Shown: positions 49,408 through 59,843 of the stretch, one piece after another
How positions within the stretch are numbered: the first letter of the stretch is position 1
Layout of the letters: each line of letters begins with the position of its first letter
Source: Brachypodium distachyon
Lineage: Eukaryota > Streptophyta > Magnoliopsida > Poales > Poaceae
Assembly: GCF_000005505.3 (NCBI RefSeq)
Contig: NC_016131.3
Span: forward strand, 28,883,001 to 28,947,000
DNA: 64,000 bases
Direction of reading: 5' to 3'
Notes under the pieces: generated by a model
What the model saw: the letters and a program-made list of their open reading frames with translations, nothing else
What the model was told of the DNA's origin: nothing
Databases searched by the model: none
Position numbers and translations under genes: made by a program

Positions 49408-50969
49408 TCAGGGTGGGCGTTCAGGTATACCCGAAAGTTCGGTTCGGTTCTTCGGGTTTTCGCGAAATTCGGTTCTTCAAAACTGAGAACCAAAATCACC
49501 TTGTAATTTTTGAGAACCGAAATTTCGGTTAACCGAAAGTTCGGTTCGGTTCTCGGTTCTGAACCGAACTAACCGAACATAATTGGTTGAGTAAAAATAG
49601 TACTGAAAACAGATTTAGCAAAATCACATAGGTTTAAGTCTTGCAAAGTTGAACACAAAAATAAAGACATAATCTTGTGTGACACAGACACACATAAATG
49701 GCAGCAGCCAGCAAATAACATCTAACATGCAATGAACACATAAATTTTGAAGATGGCAGCATGCCCTGACTGTAGGCGGCAGGTCTGCAATGCACCAGTC
49801 CAACTCCAAGGTTCCAAGTTGTCCCAGAAAATCGAAGACTCAAAGGCCAGCATCAAATCGCCAAAATGCTATAGCCTATAGGAAATAACTTGTACATTAT
49901 AAATGTTCAAGTGGCAATATATAGACTGAAGTGTAGAAGGAAATTTATAACCATGCAATTCTCACCATATAATTTAAGAAGTAGGCTTGCTGGTCGTGGA
50001 TTTGGTGGCAGGCTTGCTAGGCAACTTAGCCTTGCTAGACTCAGAAGCTTTACCATCAATTTTTGCTTTGTCACGAAATTCCGTAATAAGTTCTGAAATA
50101 CAATGAAGACAACATGAGACAAACAATTTATTTAATGAAACAACAAACAGTTACAAAATCTATATTTTTACCTTCTTCTAGCTTTGCCAATTCTTTGGTT
50201 TTTTCTTCAATGTTGATGGGAATTGTTCTCCTTAGCCAATCTTGAGTGCAGATTAGTGCCTCAACCATGAAGGGGGTTAGAGAAGTTCTGAAATCGTCTA
50301 GCACACGCCCACCAGTACTGAACGCAGATTCGGAGGCCACCGAGGTTAATTGAATTGCTAGGACATCTCTAGCCAAGCACGACAAGATTGGAAACCTGCT
50401 GGAGTTGGCCTTCCACCAATTTAGGATGTCCAGCTTCTTGCCGTCATCTTCACAATCTTCTGCTAGGTACTTATCAAGTTCAGATTTACTGCTGCTACTC
50501 GCCGCCCCGCTATTTACTTTCAACTTTTTAGCAATGAGAGACTTCATCAAGCTTGCATGGCCACCTCCGCCTGATTGTTTACTTAGACGTTCATCAGTTG
50601 ATTGAGGATTTGGTGTTCTGGGAGCATACAAAACCATGTACTCTTCAAACAAGTCCCGAACACAAGTCTTGACAGCAGACCACACTCTCTTTCCTGTTTC
50701 TTCACCAAACATTTCTTCAATTGCAAGCTGAGTGTAGTCAGATAACTTGTACCTTGGGTCGAGAGCAGCAGCCACAAAAGGTCAAGAGCAGCAGCCACAA
50801 AAATACTTCGGTTTTTTTCGGTTAACCGAGACCAGAAACCGAACTGACCGAAAAAACTTCGGTTTTCTGGCCGAAGTTTAATACAGTTCCTCGGTTTCGG
50901 TCTAATCGGCTTTGGTTCTCGGTTTTTCGGTGATCGGTCTCGGTTTCTCGGTTTTTTTGCCCACCCTGA
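49408..50969 (-). mobile_element. hAT transposon remnant with 8-bp duplication, nested in the gypsy LTR
   Basis: 11-bp terminal repeats TCAGGGTGGGC / GCCCACCCTGA are flanked by an exact 8-bp duplication CGCGCCGC at 49400-49407 and 50970-50977. Both ends are packed with AACCGAAnTTCGG-like subterminal repeats. Inside, on the minus strand, is the C-terminal part of a transposase. Confidence 0.92.
50128..50775 (-). pseudogene. hAT transposase, C-terminal dimerisation part
   Basis: The minus-strand frame of 215 residues begins ALDPRYKL, then has the hATC stretch: ELDKYLAED, LDILNWWKANSSRFPILS, LARDVLAIQLTSVASESAF. These mark Ac-like transposases. The BED zinc finger and most of the RNase H-like catalytic domain are missing, so this element cannot move itself. 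Confidence 0.85.
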
Positions 50970-50977
50970 CGCGCCGC

Positions 50978-53900
50978 ACCCCGTAGCCCAGCTTCCACGC
51001 GCGCCGTCCGCGTTGCGCCTCCCAGCAACGAAAGCGTCAATTCCCGAAATACGCCACCTCTCACAGGAGCTTCGTCTACCTCTGCTTTTTCTTCTGGAGC
51101 AGTGGGGGCGCCCTCGCCACATCGTCGTCGACAGCGACAGGGGGCTCAGCGCCGCCTACTTAAGTGCAGCCGCGCCCTCCTCTCAGCCCTAGCGCAAGGA
51201 AACCCTAGACGGGTCCTCCTCCCCCCTTTTCTGCGTGCCGCTGTCGCCTTCCTTTCCGATCCGTGGGCACCGCCGCGTCGCGCCGCCGACTCCGTCGTCT
51301 TCAGGCCCGGCTGACCGCGTCACGAGATCGCCGCCGCCAACTACTTCCTTGGACCGCGAGGAATTCCGCCGGGATCGATGACAGCCACGCCTAGCTCCTC
51401 ATCTTCATCTCCGGCCGCCGAAGCGTCTTCTCCAAATTTTGACGAGCTCCCTCCTCTTCACCGGCGAACTCCTGCTCGGTGAGCTTCGCCTTGCCTTCGC
51501 GCTCCCGCGCCGCCTTTCCTCCCTCTCTTAGCTCACCATAGCTCTAGGTTTGCGACGACCGTGCCCGGGACGCCGCCGGCGAGCTCCGCTCCATGCCGCG
51601 CCGGTGCTCCGGGAAGGCTTGCATGGTGGCCGTCGAGCCACCTTGCCTCTGCCGGTCTAGGAACGATGAAAGGCAGCGCCTTTTTGCTCCGCCGTGCTGC
51701 GTGGTCGCCGCCGACGAGCCCTTGCCGTGGCCACCGCGCGTGCCTGCAAGCTGCTGGTTTGTTTTGGTTTAAAGGAACCGAGAGCCTGGATCTGTTAAGA
51801 TCCGAACATCAGCCCAACTGGCCACTTGCTCCGTCCGTTTGCCGGCCCGAGCCGAGGCGCGGGTTCGATTCCCCGCCAGCGCAAGGTTAAAACCCCATGG
51901 CCCCACCTGTCAGTTACCTGGTGCACCGCTGCGCCCGGTGGACCGAGTCCATGCGCCGGGTCTATTTGGTTTTCCTTTTTGGTTATTCTTTAAATGCAGA
52001 AAATGTGTTATCTTGTTTTAATCCTAGTAAATGCATGCTAGATCCAATTTGGGCAAACCATATATGTTTTGGAATCAGAAAAATGCAAGAAATTTAACTG
52101 TGTAGTTAGATTTCCACCTTGAGGTTTTGAATTTCAAATCTGTCCCAGATTTTAAATTCAAACATATGAAATTGTGTAGCTCCTAGTTTAAAATTGGTAA
52201 TGCTTTTGAACCTTCTGTAAAAATTTAAATTATTCCTTGGAACTTGTACTTTATGACCATGTCACTGTTTATTATATTTGGATAAAGTGTAGCCAATGTT
52301 ATCATCTATCTTACTGGCTAATGGATAATCTATTTCACTAAATGCCTACAACTCTTGTTTAAATTGAATGCATCATCTTATCACATGCCATGCATCCTTG
52401 TTTGCGCATTGCACTCTATGTATGCTTATTCATGCCTACCTTGTGTGTTTGGATCTTATCGTTAGCGTCTACGCCACACTCCGCCGACGAACCGGGTTCC
52501 CACACCTACTCGGACCCCCTCTCTCGGTGCCCAACGACCGAGGATCCAGGCAAACAGCCATTTCCTTAACCATGTTGTATTATACCCAATGCCTCTCTCT
52601 CATTCCTGCATTAAGTTACGTTCTCGGTTCTTGTCACGATGCCTCTAGGATTGCATAGCTTTAGTCAGCTCTACTCAAATGCTTTTTGTCTTGTTACTTG
52701 TCCTATTACCATGTCACATGTTGTTCTTTGCCCTACTTGGTCATTTGGAGTCTTGCTTAGATTGCTGGTCTAGTGTCCATACTTGGGGTTATACAATTGC
52801 TACATCCACATGCTACTATCTGTATTTAAATTGCAATTGTTAAACTGTGACATGTTATTACCTGCAAGAAGGCAACGATGGGAGGTCGTGCTCACGCATT
52901 GGTGATTTGTTCCATTTGCGCCGACCTAAGGACTGAGTTCTCGTTTTCACCGATCCAAGACACTTCGCGCTAACCGCTCGTGGGTGAAGATATGGCTTCC
53001 CCCTCGGCCTAGTACTCGATTCATAACTCTTCCAGGGACCACATAGTTCGGGCGTTCCATTTGGCATATCGCATATACACTGGTGTTGTGTTGGAGATTT
53101 GTGGTACTTTGCATTCATATAGGGCTTGTGGCACTAGTCTGGAGTTGTTATCCTGCGGGCTATGAACCGCTACCAGCTGCCCTCGCAACTCTTGAGTCTG
53201 TACGACGCTTCGGTCGGGCTCTCGTTTCGGATAGACTCAGTTGGGTGGTCCCCTGGATTAGTTGTGGAGTTTGGAAACGTCGTGTCGCCCAATCCTGCTG
53301 ATACACGCCTTCATGTGTTCCTACTCGAGTGGCAACAAGAGTTGGACGAACGTGTACGGGTAAATTGGTGCACCCTACAGGGATAAATCTTTCGGAAAGC
53401 CGTGTCCGCGGTTATGGACGACTTGGTTGGTCATTACTTGATCATAGAGAACTTAACCAACTTAATCTCTTAAACTTGAGTAGTAATTAGCCTTAATCAT
53501 GGATATGCTTAAAACTGCTTCAGTGCGAGTGCCTTTGGATCATTTCCTCACAATGGGTTGAGGGGGTGATAAGAGGTTGTGTTTGGTTGGTGCTAGTTAT
53601 TAGAAGATCACCTCACTTAGTAGACGCTTCTCATCCTCTGCTTAGACGATGTCATTAGTGTGTCTCTCCAGATATATTGCTGCTGCATAATCCCACCATA
53701 TTTATCCATCCTTTGAGACTTGTTGCATATCTAGATTAGTTCTCCCGTAAGTCTTGCGAGTACTTTGTACTCAATTGCTTTGCAATATTGTTTTCTCCAG
53801 AGTTTCCAGAGGAGCAGGTGAGTGGTTACTTCGTGGAGTTCGACGACGACAGCTTCGATGTTTAGCCAGCAGATTCCAGAGCAGGGTTCTGTGAACTTGT

Positions 53901-54222
53901 GGCGGGCTCTCCTTTCAGTTTCAGCCTCTTAGGCAATAATTGTAAACTTGTTCGTACTCGGGCCTAATTTGCTTCCGCTGGTGTAATGATGATTGTGGAC
54001 ATGTGTCCGTGAGTTGTAATAACTTGGTATTTCGCTCCCTGTATGAGCTTAACTTAATCTTGTGTCCTAGAGTGATGTTATGATATCATTTTTGTTCCAA
54101 CCTGCGGTGAACACATTGCGTGTACGTTGTGAAGTGTTCATCGTAGGGAGGCACTGGGTTTAATTTATGCGCGAGTTAGCATTTGGGGCTAAATTGCATA
54201 AAATCGGTCCCGGAGTCTCACA
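50978..54222 (+). repeat. Main part of the long gypsy 5' LTR
   Basis: GC-rich at first (50978-51700), then AT-richer, ending GAGTCTCACA at 54222 next to the primer site. Several open frames cross it but none is protein-like. The TACTTAAGTGCAGCC area near 51157 may be the LTR promoter. Confidence 0.6.
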
Positions 54223-54225
54223 ATT

Positions 54226-54237
54226 TGGTATCAGAGC
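54226..54237 (+). other. Gypsy primer-binding site (initiator tRNA-Met)
   Basis: TGGTATCAGAGC, complementary to the 3' end of plant initiator tRNA-Met, lies three bases after the LTR end. Confidence 0.93.
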
Positions 54238-54578
54238 CTCGCTGGCCTTAGTTTTCTCCCTGGTTAGAAATGGTCGAAGTTGAGTCTAGTAACTATTTTA
54301 ATCTCTAAACTATTTGAAAAATGGAAAAGTAGACTCTGATTTTTCTTCTTTTCCCACCCACCCACCCTTCTTGTTTTGGAAAATTCCCTCTTTCCTCAGT
54401 TTTAACTAGGTATCTCGGGGTTTGTTTTTCCATAGTTCCTTTTAGTTGGTGGCATTCAAGTTCTGTTGGGGTTTCGTTGTCAGAGAAAAGACCATTCCTT
54501 CTTGTTTAGCTCATATCTATAGTGCATAGATAAAGCAAGTTCTTCCAAAGTTCTAATCCTGCAATCACTTTCTTTCAG

Positions 54579-55358
54579 ATGTCGCTCTACACTCCTCCTC
54601 GTCCGCAGGTGGTCTTGATGTCCAACTGTGAGACAACCCAAGGTTTCCCTGAGGTGCTCCGCGAGATCATGAGGCACATCGGTTTCCGATACCAGCCGGA
54701 GTACACGGTATTCGAGGATTACCGTGACTTCAATCAGGAATACTACCGTGCCGTAGTCGGCCTCCACCAAGACGTGCCTTTAGACAAGTTTCCAGTGCAC
54801 AAAGCAGTGGGAACTGGGCATACCATCGAGTTGGCAATCCAACAGGTGGCGTACATGTTCGTGACCCTACTCCGCAGGAAGTACGAAAGGCTGGACAAAG
54901 GACCATTCAAGTATATCCCAAGGGGCTTCATCACGTGCGAGAACAAGTTCTTCACACTTCCAGGCTTGCCCGACGAGAAGGTTGCAAATGACAGCTGTCA
55001 TTTCTGCAACTTCGTGTCAAGCCAGGAGCACATGATGGCAAACATGCACGCCAAGGTCGAGCACCACCGCAAGCAGCTGTGGATAGCACTCGGTCACCTC
55101 TCCGCCATGGTTGATGCAGGAATGTACGAGAATGAAGTTCGCTATCCTCCAAGACCTCCTGCTCCTGAGTTGACCCATGCGTTCCCAGTGGATTGGTTTA
55201 CTCCAACACGTGGCCACCAAGAGTGTTCGAGAGTACGTACCTTCCGCGTCAGTTCCTGTACGGGGAACAGAAGGCAGATGCGTACGTGTTCCCGTACTCT
55301 TCGCAGCTACTGCCGAGGTTCTGACAGCTTTTTCAGGATAGGTCTCTTGTACCCGTAG
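54579..55358 (+). CDS. Extra open frame between primer site and gag of the gypsy element
   Basis: A sense frame of 259 codons starts MSLYTPPRPQ and shows protein-like composition up to about residue 215 (regular Tyr, Phe, His and Pro positions, for example EVLREIMRHIGFRYQPEY and KYIPRGFITCENKFF). After about 55210 the composition becomes Arg/Cys-rich, which suggests a frameshift near there. Some plant Ty3/gypsy lineages carry such an additional frame before gag; its function is unknown. It does not resemble gag, protease or pol. Confidence 0.55.
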   Translation: MSLYTPPRPQVVLMSNCETTQGFPEVLREIMRHIGFRYQPEYTVFEDYRDFNQEYYRAVVGLHQDVPLDKFPVHKAVGTGHTIELAIQQVAYMFVTLLRRKYERLDKGPFKYIPRGFITCENKFFTLPGLPDEKVANDSCHFCNFVSSQEHMMANMHAKVEHHRKQLWIALGHLSAMVDAGMYENEVRYPPRPPAPELTHAFPVDWFTPTRGHQECSRVRTFRVSSCTGNRRQMRTCSRTLRSYCRGSDSFFRIGLLYP

Positions 55359-55563
55359 TTCCATCTATGGCCACACTTCCTATGCGATGTGAATGGCATG
55401 ATGAGTAGTGTAATCTTTCCTTGCTTTGGATGACTGTAATCACTAAACCTTTGGATGGTACTATGTCGTATCTCAGTCGTCATGTTATCCTTTAATCCTG
55501 TCTTTGGGGTTTTACGTCATGCAATTGTGTTTCAACTGTTGTGTAAACCATTGTGCAAACAGG

Positions 55564-56186
55564 ATGGCGCTTGCTCATCGTGAACCTCCTCCTCCGCCTG
55601 AGTTAGGCAACATACTGCTTCAAATGGGACAGATCTTTGAGCGTATGAATGACCAGCACAACAATCGTGGCAACAATGAAGGCAATGGGGTTAATGACAG
55701 GGTTTCCATCAAGCAGTTCCTTGCTCTCAATCCTAGAACTTTCTTCCTACCTCGGAACCACTTGATGCTGATGACTAGCTTCGTGAGATGGTCCGCGCTC
55801 TTTGCACGGTTCGTGTGGCCAATGAGGACAAGGTTCCTTTTGCGACCTACCTCCTTCGAGGTGAAGCAGCCGCATGGTGGGAGAATTTTCAAGCCTCCAA
55901 GCACCCTGATGAAGTCATCACTTGGTGTCTTCCAGGATGCTTTCCTAAATCACCACATCCCAGCTGGTCTGATGGACAGAAAGCGTGAAGAGTTTTGTAG
56001 TCTGACTCAGGGCAAGAATTCTGTTCTCGACTACTACAAGGATTTCAACCGTCTTGCTCTTTATGCTGGCGATGAGATCTCTACTGACTTGAAGAAACAA
56101 GAAAGGTTTCGCAAGGGTCTCAGTCCGTTGCTGAAGTATGCTCTCAATCTCATCAGGTGCAATTCCTTTGGAAACTTGGTCAATCT
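55564..56186 (+). pseudogene. Gypsy gag fragment with frameshifts
   Basis: The frame from ATG 55564 (MALAHREPPPPPELG) carries the gag start. At about 55750 the reading moves to another frame, which holds YLLRGEAAAWWENF, the retrotransposon gag core. Near 55925 it moves back to give FQDAFLNHHIP and LDYYKDFNRLA. At least two frame changes are therefore present. The sequence is cut at 56186 by the copia LTR remnant, so the zinc knuckle is absent. Confidence 0.82.
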
Positions 56187-56558
56187 CTGAACCGACTCCA
56201 CAAAATCAGCACGCGTCCGTAACAGATTCCAAAAATACCTCGCGCGCGTGACAAAAAAGATAAGAAGCCCGGCCCCGCACGGTTCGAAATCGATCCACGA
56301 AACGCGGCGCGCGCGTGCGTCGTGACGAGGCGAGCGAAGGAGAAGGAGTAGCGCGCGTGAGGATTTCCCTTGCTCACTTGCTCAATAGGTGAGAAGCAAC
56401 ATAACTTATATGTTGGTCTCACTCACTCTAAACTACCAAGGTGGAACTATTCACATTTCCACTCTCCTTATCCCACTTCATGAATGGATTTTTGAGATTT
56501 TTCAGAATTTATTAAAATTGGGTTTGGACTGATCAGGCCCACAACTCAAATTCTAACA
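56187..56558 (-). repeat. Copia 5' LTR remnant
   Basis: 372 bp matching 45594-45994 with about a dozen differences and small indels. It starts within the LTR at a CTGAAC word shared by both copies and ends at the complete TGTTAG terminus. Confidence 0.9.
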
Positions 56559-56831
56559 ATATCTTCGGACTTTCAGTTAAACTGGTGAATTTAGAGATGC
56601 ACAAAACCAAATAGAGTCACGACCAACAAAACGAAAAACAAAGATGCATTATGCATATAGTTGCATCGATCGTATATAACCGAACGTACTTACGATTTTT
56701 TCCCTTTGACTCACGAGGTTCTACTGCAGTAACATCTCGAAATACTACAAATCTAAGCATCTAACTGACGGCGTATGCAGTCAGCAGCAACAGTACACTT
56801 ACCCGCAAAAAAAAAGGACACATATAGTAGT

Positions 56832-57425
56832 TCATCCATAGACGAATCTGAACAATTTTAGCAGAAGCAACAGGCAGACAAACAGGAAAAATCCGATCAA
56901 CAATCTATTCGCAACCCGTCGAACGCTCTCTTCCTCCTCCTCGTCGATCTCCTCCTCCCGCGGCGGCGGCGGCCTAAAAACATAGCCCTCGAACTGGACG
57001 ACGACGACGGCCGGCGGGTCGGAGAACATGGAGTACTTGAACCTGAGGTCAAGCACGAAGGGCTCGTCCAGCAACGTCGCGCCACCCGTGTGGGGCCTCT
57101 CCACGGAGAGCGTCCCGGGCCATCGTAGTATCCCCCGTCGTCGGGTCCTGAAGGAGATCTTCACTTCGGCCGTCGGGTTGCCGCGGCGGTCGACGAGGAA
57201 GGCGTCCGTGATCAGCAGGGGCGCGTCGGGCGTCGGGTCTAGCCGGATTTGGCGGCCCTTGCCCGGGGAAGAAGTCGTCCGTGATCACCATGGGGTAGCC
57301 GTCCAGCGTCGGGTCTAGCAGCCAGATATGGCTTGCCGCCTATCGCTGCTGTCGAGCCCGACCCGGATGGACCAGGGGGATCCTTCCCGCCGCCGCCACC
57401 GCCGCCGGTCGTTGAAGGCGTCCAT
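56832..57425 (-). pseudogene. Broken copy of the tail-anchored protein family
   Basis: Minus-strand relative of the gene at 58959-59477. It starts at ATG 57425 (MDAFNDRRRW), and the parts RQIRLDP, LLITDAFLVD, LLDEPF and a C-terminal membrane segment LLIGFFLFVCLLLLLKLFR can be found, but in three different frames. Changes of frame lie near 57325 and 57255, and a TAG follows the first part. The region 57245-57320 also looks partly duplicated (two ITDxF segments). An alternative reading is an unusual splice pattern, but no good donor or acceptor pair was seen. Probably not functional. Confidence 0.6.
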
Positions 57426-57699
57426 GCCCTGGCTTGCTCGGTCGACCGATCGGCAGATCTGTTTGTTGTTTGGGATCGAACGAGATCTCTCGATATTGAT
57501 GTACGTCTATATATATTGATCCTTGGACTTGTTGCCAATTATTCCGATTTGTATTGTGAGAGGTCTCAGAACTTGCGTCCTTAGACACGGCACGATTAGC
57601 GCTCGGACTCGATTCAGGCCTAAGTGCCTACTTACTGCCTTCTTCCGTTTGGAGTGTTTGGAAGGATCGAAATCGCCGGATTTTTCAGCACTAAGACAA

Positions 57700-57898
57700 G
57701 GATGAGCATGGGGTTGCTTTTTCTTGTTTTGAGGAGTATCGGGTGTTCAAGATGGCCACTAGGCCATCAGTTGTAGGCGCAGTAGTCCGTTGTTCTGGGG
57801 GGTTTCTTTCTAGCTTTGACCCCTTTTCGAAAAGCTAGTTATACGATTTCTCTTCTTAATTGAACGGAAGAGCTCCTGCCATTTTTCCTCTAAAAAAA
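57700..57898 (+). repeat. Possible LINE 3' tail
   Basis: Ends GAGCTCCTGCC, then a pyrimidine stretch and AAAAAAA at 57892-57898, as seen at LINE 3' ends in grasses. No coding part was identified. Confidence 0.3.
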
Positions 57899-57994
57899 CG
57901 GCCTTCTTCCGTTTCGCCAAAGGCATTTCTACCGGCACTGTCACCATGCGGCAGCGTTCACCCCCGGGTCCATGTGTTTTTTAAATCCATGTAA

Positions 57995-58062
57995 TTCCCC
58001 CGTCCCAAAATAAGTTATATGGATCTGTATAGATCCATGTCACTTATTTTCGGATGAGGGAG
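57995..58062. mobile_element. Stowaway MITE
   Basis: Starts at about CCCCCGTCCCAAAATAAG and ends CTTATTTTCGGATGAGGGAG with TA after it. The left end is degenerate, so the start is approximate. Confidence 0.7.
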
Positions 58063-58081
58063 TACATATACCTTTCATATA

Positions 58082-58194
58082 CTCTCTTCGATCCATACTA
58101 ATCGTCGAAATATTACATGTATTTAGGCTTTTTTTAGACATAGATACATTCATATTTGGACAAACTTTAGACAATTAATATTGATCGGAGGGAG
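58082..58194. mobile_element. Stowaway MITE
   Basis: CTCTCTTCGATCCATACTAAT and a matching right end GATCGGAGGGAG, with TA at 58080-58081 and 58195-58196. Confidence 0.8.
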
Positions 58195-58424
58195 TACCAT
58201 ATATCAATGACATATATTATATACTTATAAAGTATACCATATAACAACGAATATACAAATGAAGTGGGCCCGGATTAGCGCCACGTGGCAGTCTGGGAGG
58301 CCACCAGTAGGTTACGGAGCCGATAAATAAGCCCTCCGTTTCACAATATAGCCGATATAACTTTTGTATAACCGTGTCATGAAAATGCTGTAAAAAAAAC
58401 TGTCAGGAAAATCGGTTTTATATA

Positions 58425-58506
58425 CTCCCTCCGTCCGAAAATAAGTGACATGGATTTGTATAGATTCTTATACAAATCTGCATCACTTATTTCAGTACAG
58501 AAGAAG
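58425..58506. mobile_element. Stowaway MITE
   Basis: CTCCCTCCGTCCGAAAATAAG start and degenerate right end TTATTTCAGTACAGAAGAAG, with TA at 58423-58424 and 58507-58508. Confidence 0.8.
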
Positions 58507-58620
58507 TATCTAAGTTGCACGATGAAAAAAGAAGCGTAAAATGAGATCTACGTACTAATCTAACGGTTCTGATTCGTCAAGTTAAATTTAAACTTTTTTA
58601 CTTAAAAATAGACGATTTAG
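58500..58620. repeat. MITE-like repeat, third related copy
   Basis: Contains TACTAATCTAACGGTTCTGA followed by TCAAGTTAAATTTAA, matching the copies near 41655 and 43220. Confidence 0.5.
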
Positions 58621-58958
58621 AACGTGAATCTACCGGACACCTAGGGCACCAGCCCGGGCTCTGGCCGTCCCCTCCCGGCCGCCGGAGCTTGGGCGATCTT
58701 GTTTGGCGGATCGGCACACTCAGTGCATGGTCCGCAGGGAGGCATTACTGATTCTCATAGAGTGCAAGAAAGACTCGTCATATCTTCCCTTTAATCGAAC
58801 GACAGTCTTTTCCATAAAAAAATGAAAACACAGAAAGATGCATACAATTGCATCGATCATAACCAAAATACAATTTCCCATTTGAGTCACTGATTTGTTA
58901 CAGTATAACATCTAGAAATGCAAATCTAACTGACCGCGTATGCAGTAATACATATACT

Positions 58959-59477
58959 TCATCCATGGATGAATCTGAACAATCCTAGCAGGATAATAGC
59001 ATAGATAAACAGGAACAGGAACAACCCGATCAACATTCTATCTGCAACCCGTCTCCGCCGCCCGTGGATCATCCTCACCCTCATCCTCTCCGGCATCGGC
59101 GGCGTCGGCGTCGGCGGGGGCGGTGGCGGTGGAGGAAGAATATAGCCCTCGAACTGGACGAGGGCGGCCGGGTCGTTGACCTTGGAGGTGAACTGGAGGT
59201 CGAACTCGAAGGGCTCATCCAGCAATGTCAGGCAGCCCGCGTGGGGCTTCTTCACGGAGACCGTGGCGTGCCATTGCTCCTCCCGCCGGGTCCTGACGAA
59301 GGCCATCACGGCGGCGCTTGGGTGGCCGCGGTGGTCGACGAGGAAGGCGTCCGTGATCAGCATGGGCTCGTTGGGCCTCGGGGCCAGCCGGATTTGGCGG
59401 GCCGCCCGGCTGTCGACCTGGATGGACCAGCGGGACGATGATCCTTCTTCCCGCCGCCGATTATCCATGGCGCCCAT
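58959..59477 (-). CDS. Uncharacterised tail-anchored protein
   Basis: A single exon of 172 residues on the minus strand, started at ATG 59477 (MGAMDNRRREE); an ATG nine bases in and others upstream are possible. No known family was recognised. The N-terminal 110 residues form a soluble part with RQIRLAPRPNEPMLITDAF, RTRREEQWHATVSV and LLDEPFEFDLQF, with a beta-rich look. A proline run (PPPPPPPP) and a basic stretch (HGRRRRVADR) follow, then a C-terminal hydrophobic segment MLIGLFLFLFIYAIILLG and a short FRFIHG end. That layout predicts a tail-anchored membrane protein facing the cytosol. A decayed paralog lies 1.5 kb to the left in the same orientation, so it arose by tandem duplication. Intact reading through all conserved parts supports a real gene. 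Confidence 0.7.
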   Translation of the reverse strand: MGAMDNRRREEGSSSRWSIQVDSRAARQIRLAPRPNEPMLITDAFLVDHRGHPSAAVMAFVRTRREEQWHATVSVKKPHAGCLTLLDEPFEFDLQFTSKVNDPAALVQFEGYILPPPPPPPPTPTPPMPERMRVRMIHGRRRRVADRMLIGLFLFLFIYAIILLGLFRFIHG

Positions 59478-59759
59478 GGCCTTGCTCGATGGATCGATAG
59501 ATCTCTGTTTGCTGGTATCGAACGACATACCTCTCGATATTCCTAGGTTTGATTTGATTGTGCGTATTGACATCAGAAGCATCCTCCCCCGTTTATATCG
59601 GTTGGACGCTTAGCCGATTCCGATTTGGGTTCTGAAGAGTTGCTCCGAGTAGGAGACTCAGTGCTCTACACAAACGGATTCAGAACTTGCGTCGTGCTTG
59701 ACAGATACTGGGAATCGGGAAGCGGCCACAAACCAAATCGATCAACGCCTAACTGCCTG

Positions 59760-59843
59760 CTCCCTCGCTCGCTCCCAAAATAAGTGACTTGATCTGTATA
59801 GATTTTTATACAAATCCACGTCAGTTATTTTGAAACGGGGGAG
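59760..59843. mobile_element. Stowaway MITE with a partial second right end
   Basis: CTCCCTCGCTCGCTCCCAAAATAAG start (irregular) and TTATTTTGAAACGGGGGAG end followed by TA. Directly after it, 59848-59882 resembles another Stowaway right half (CTTATTATGTAACGGAGGGA). Confidence 0.6.

Larger units (their letters stand above)
49260..56186 (+). mobile_element. Ty3/gypsy retrotransposon, 5' part only
   Basis: A very long 5' LTR (about 3.4 kb once the hAT insertion is subtracted) ends CTCACA at 54222, followed by a tRNA-Met primer site, an extra open frame and part of gag. The right side stops abruptly at the copia LTR remnant (56187), so the rest of gag, all of pol and the 3' LTR are missing. The left border lies somewhere at 49180-49260. 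Confidence 0.75.
45039..56558 (-). mobile_element. Ty1/copia retrotransposon, interrupted and partly deleted
   Basis: Identical 5-bp duplications ATATC at 45034-45038 and 56559-56563 fix both outer borders. On the minus strand the LTR begins TGTTAGAATTTGAGTTG and ends AACA. The left LTR (3' LTR) is 45039-45994. The right LTR survives only as 56187-56558; its other 556 bases are missing. Pol parts in minus order are integrase, reverse transcriptase and RNase H, the copia order. Gag, protease and the 5' untranslated part are absent. Inside lies a plus-strand gypsy element with its own hAT insertion. Confidence 0.9.
57470..58958. other. Spacer rich in Stowaway copies between the two tail-anchored copies
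   Basis: No gene. Contains a possible LINE-type tail at about 57700-57898, three Stowaway copies in 500 bp (57995-58506) and a MITE-like repeat at 58500-58620. Confidence 0.5.

Noticed and set aside
51561..51890. Open frames in the gypsy LTR
   Set aside because: They lie within the LTR, are rich in Ala, Pro and Arg, and end at random; no protein-like pattern.
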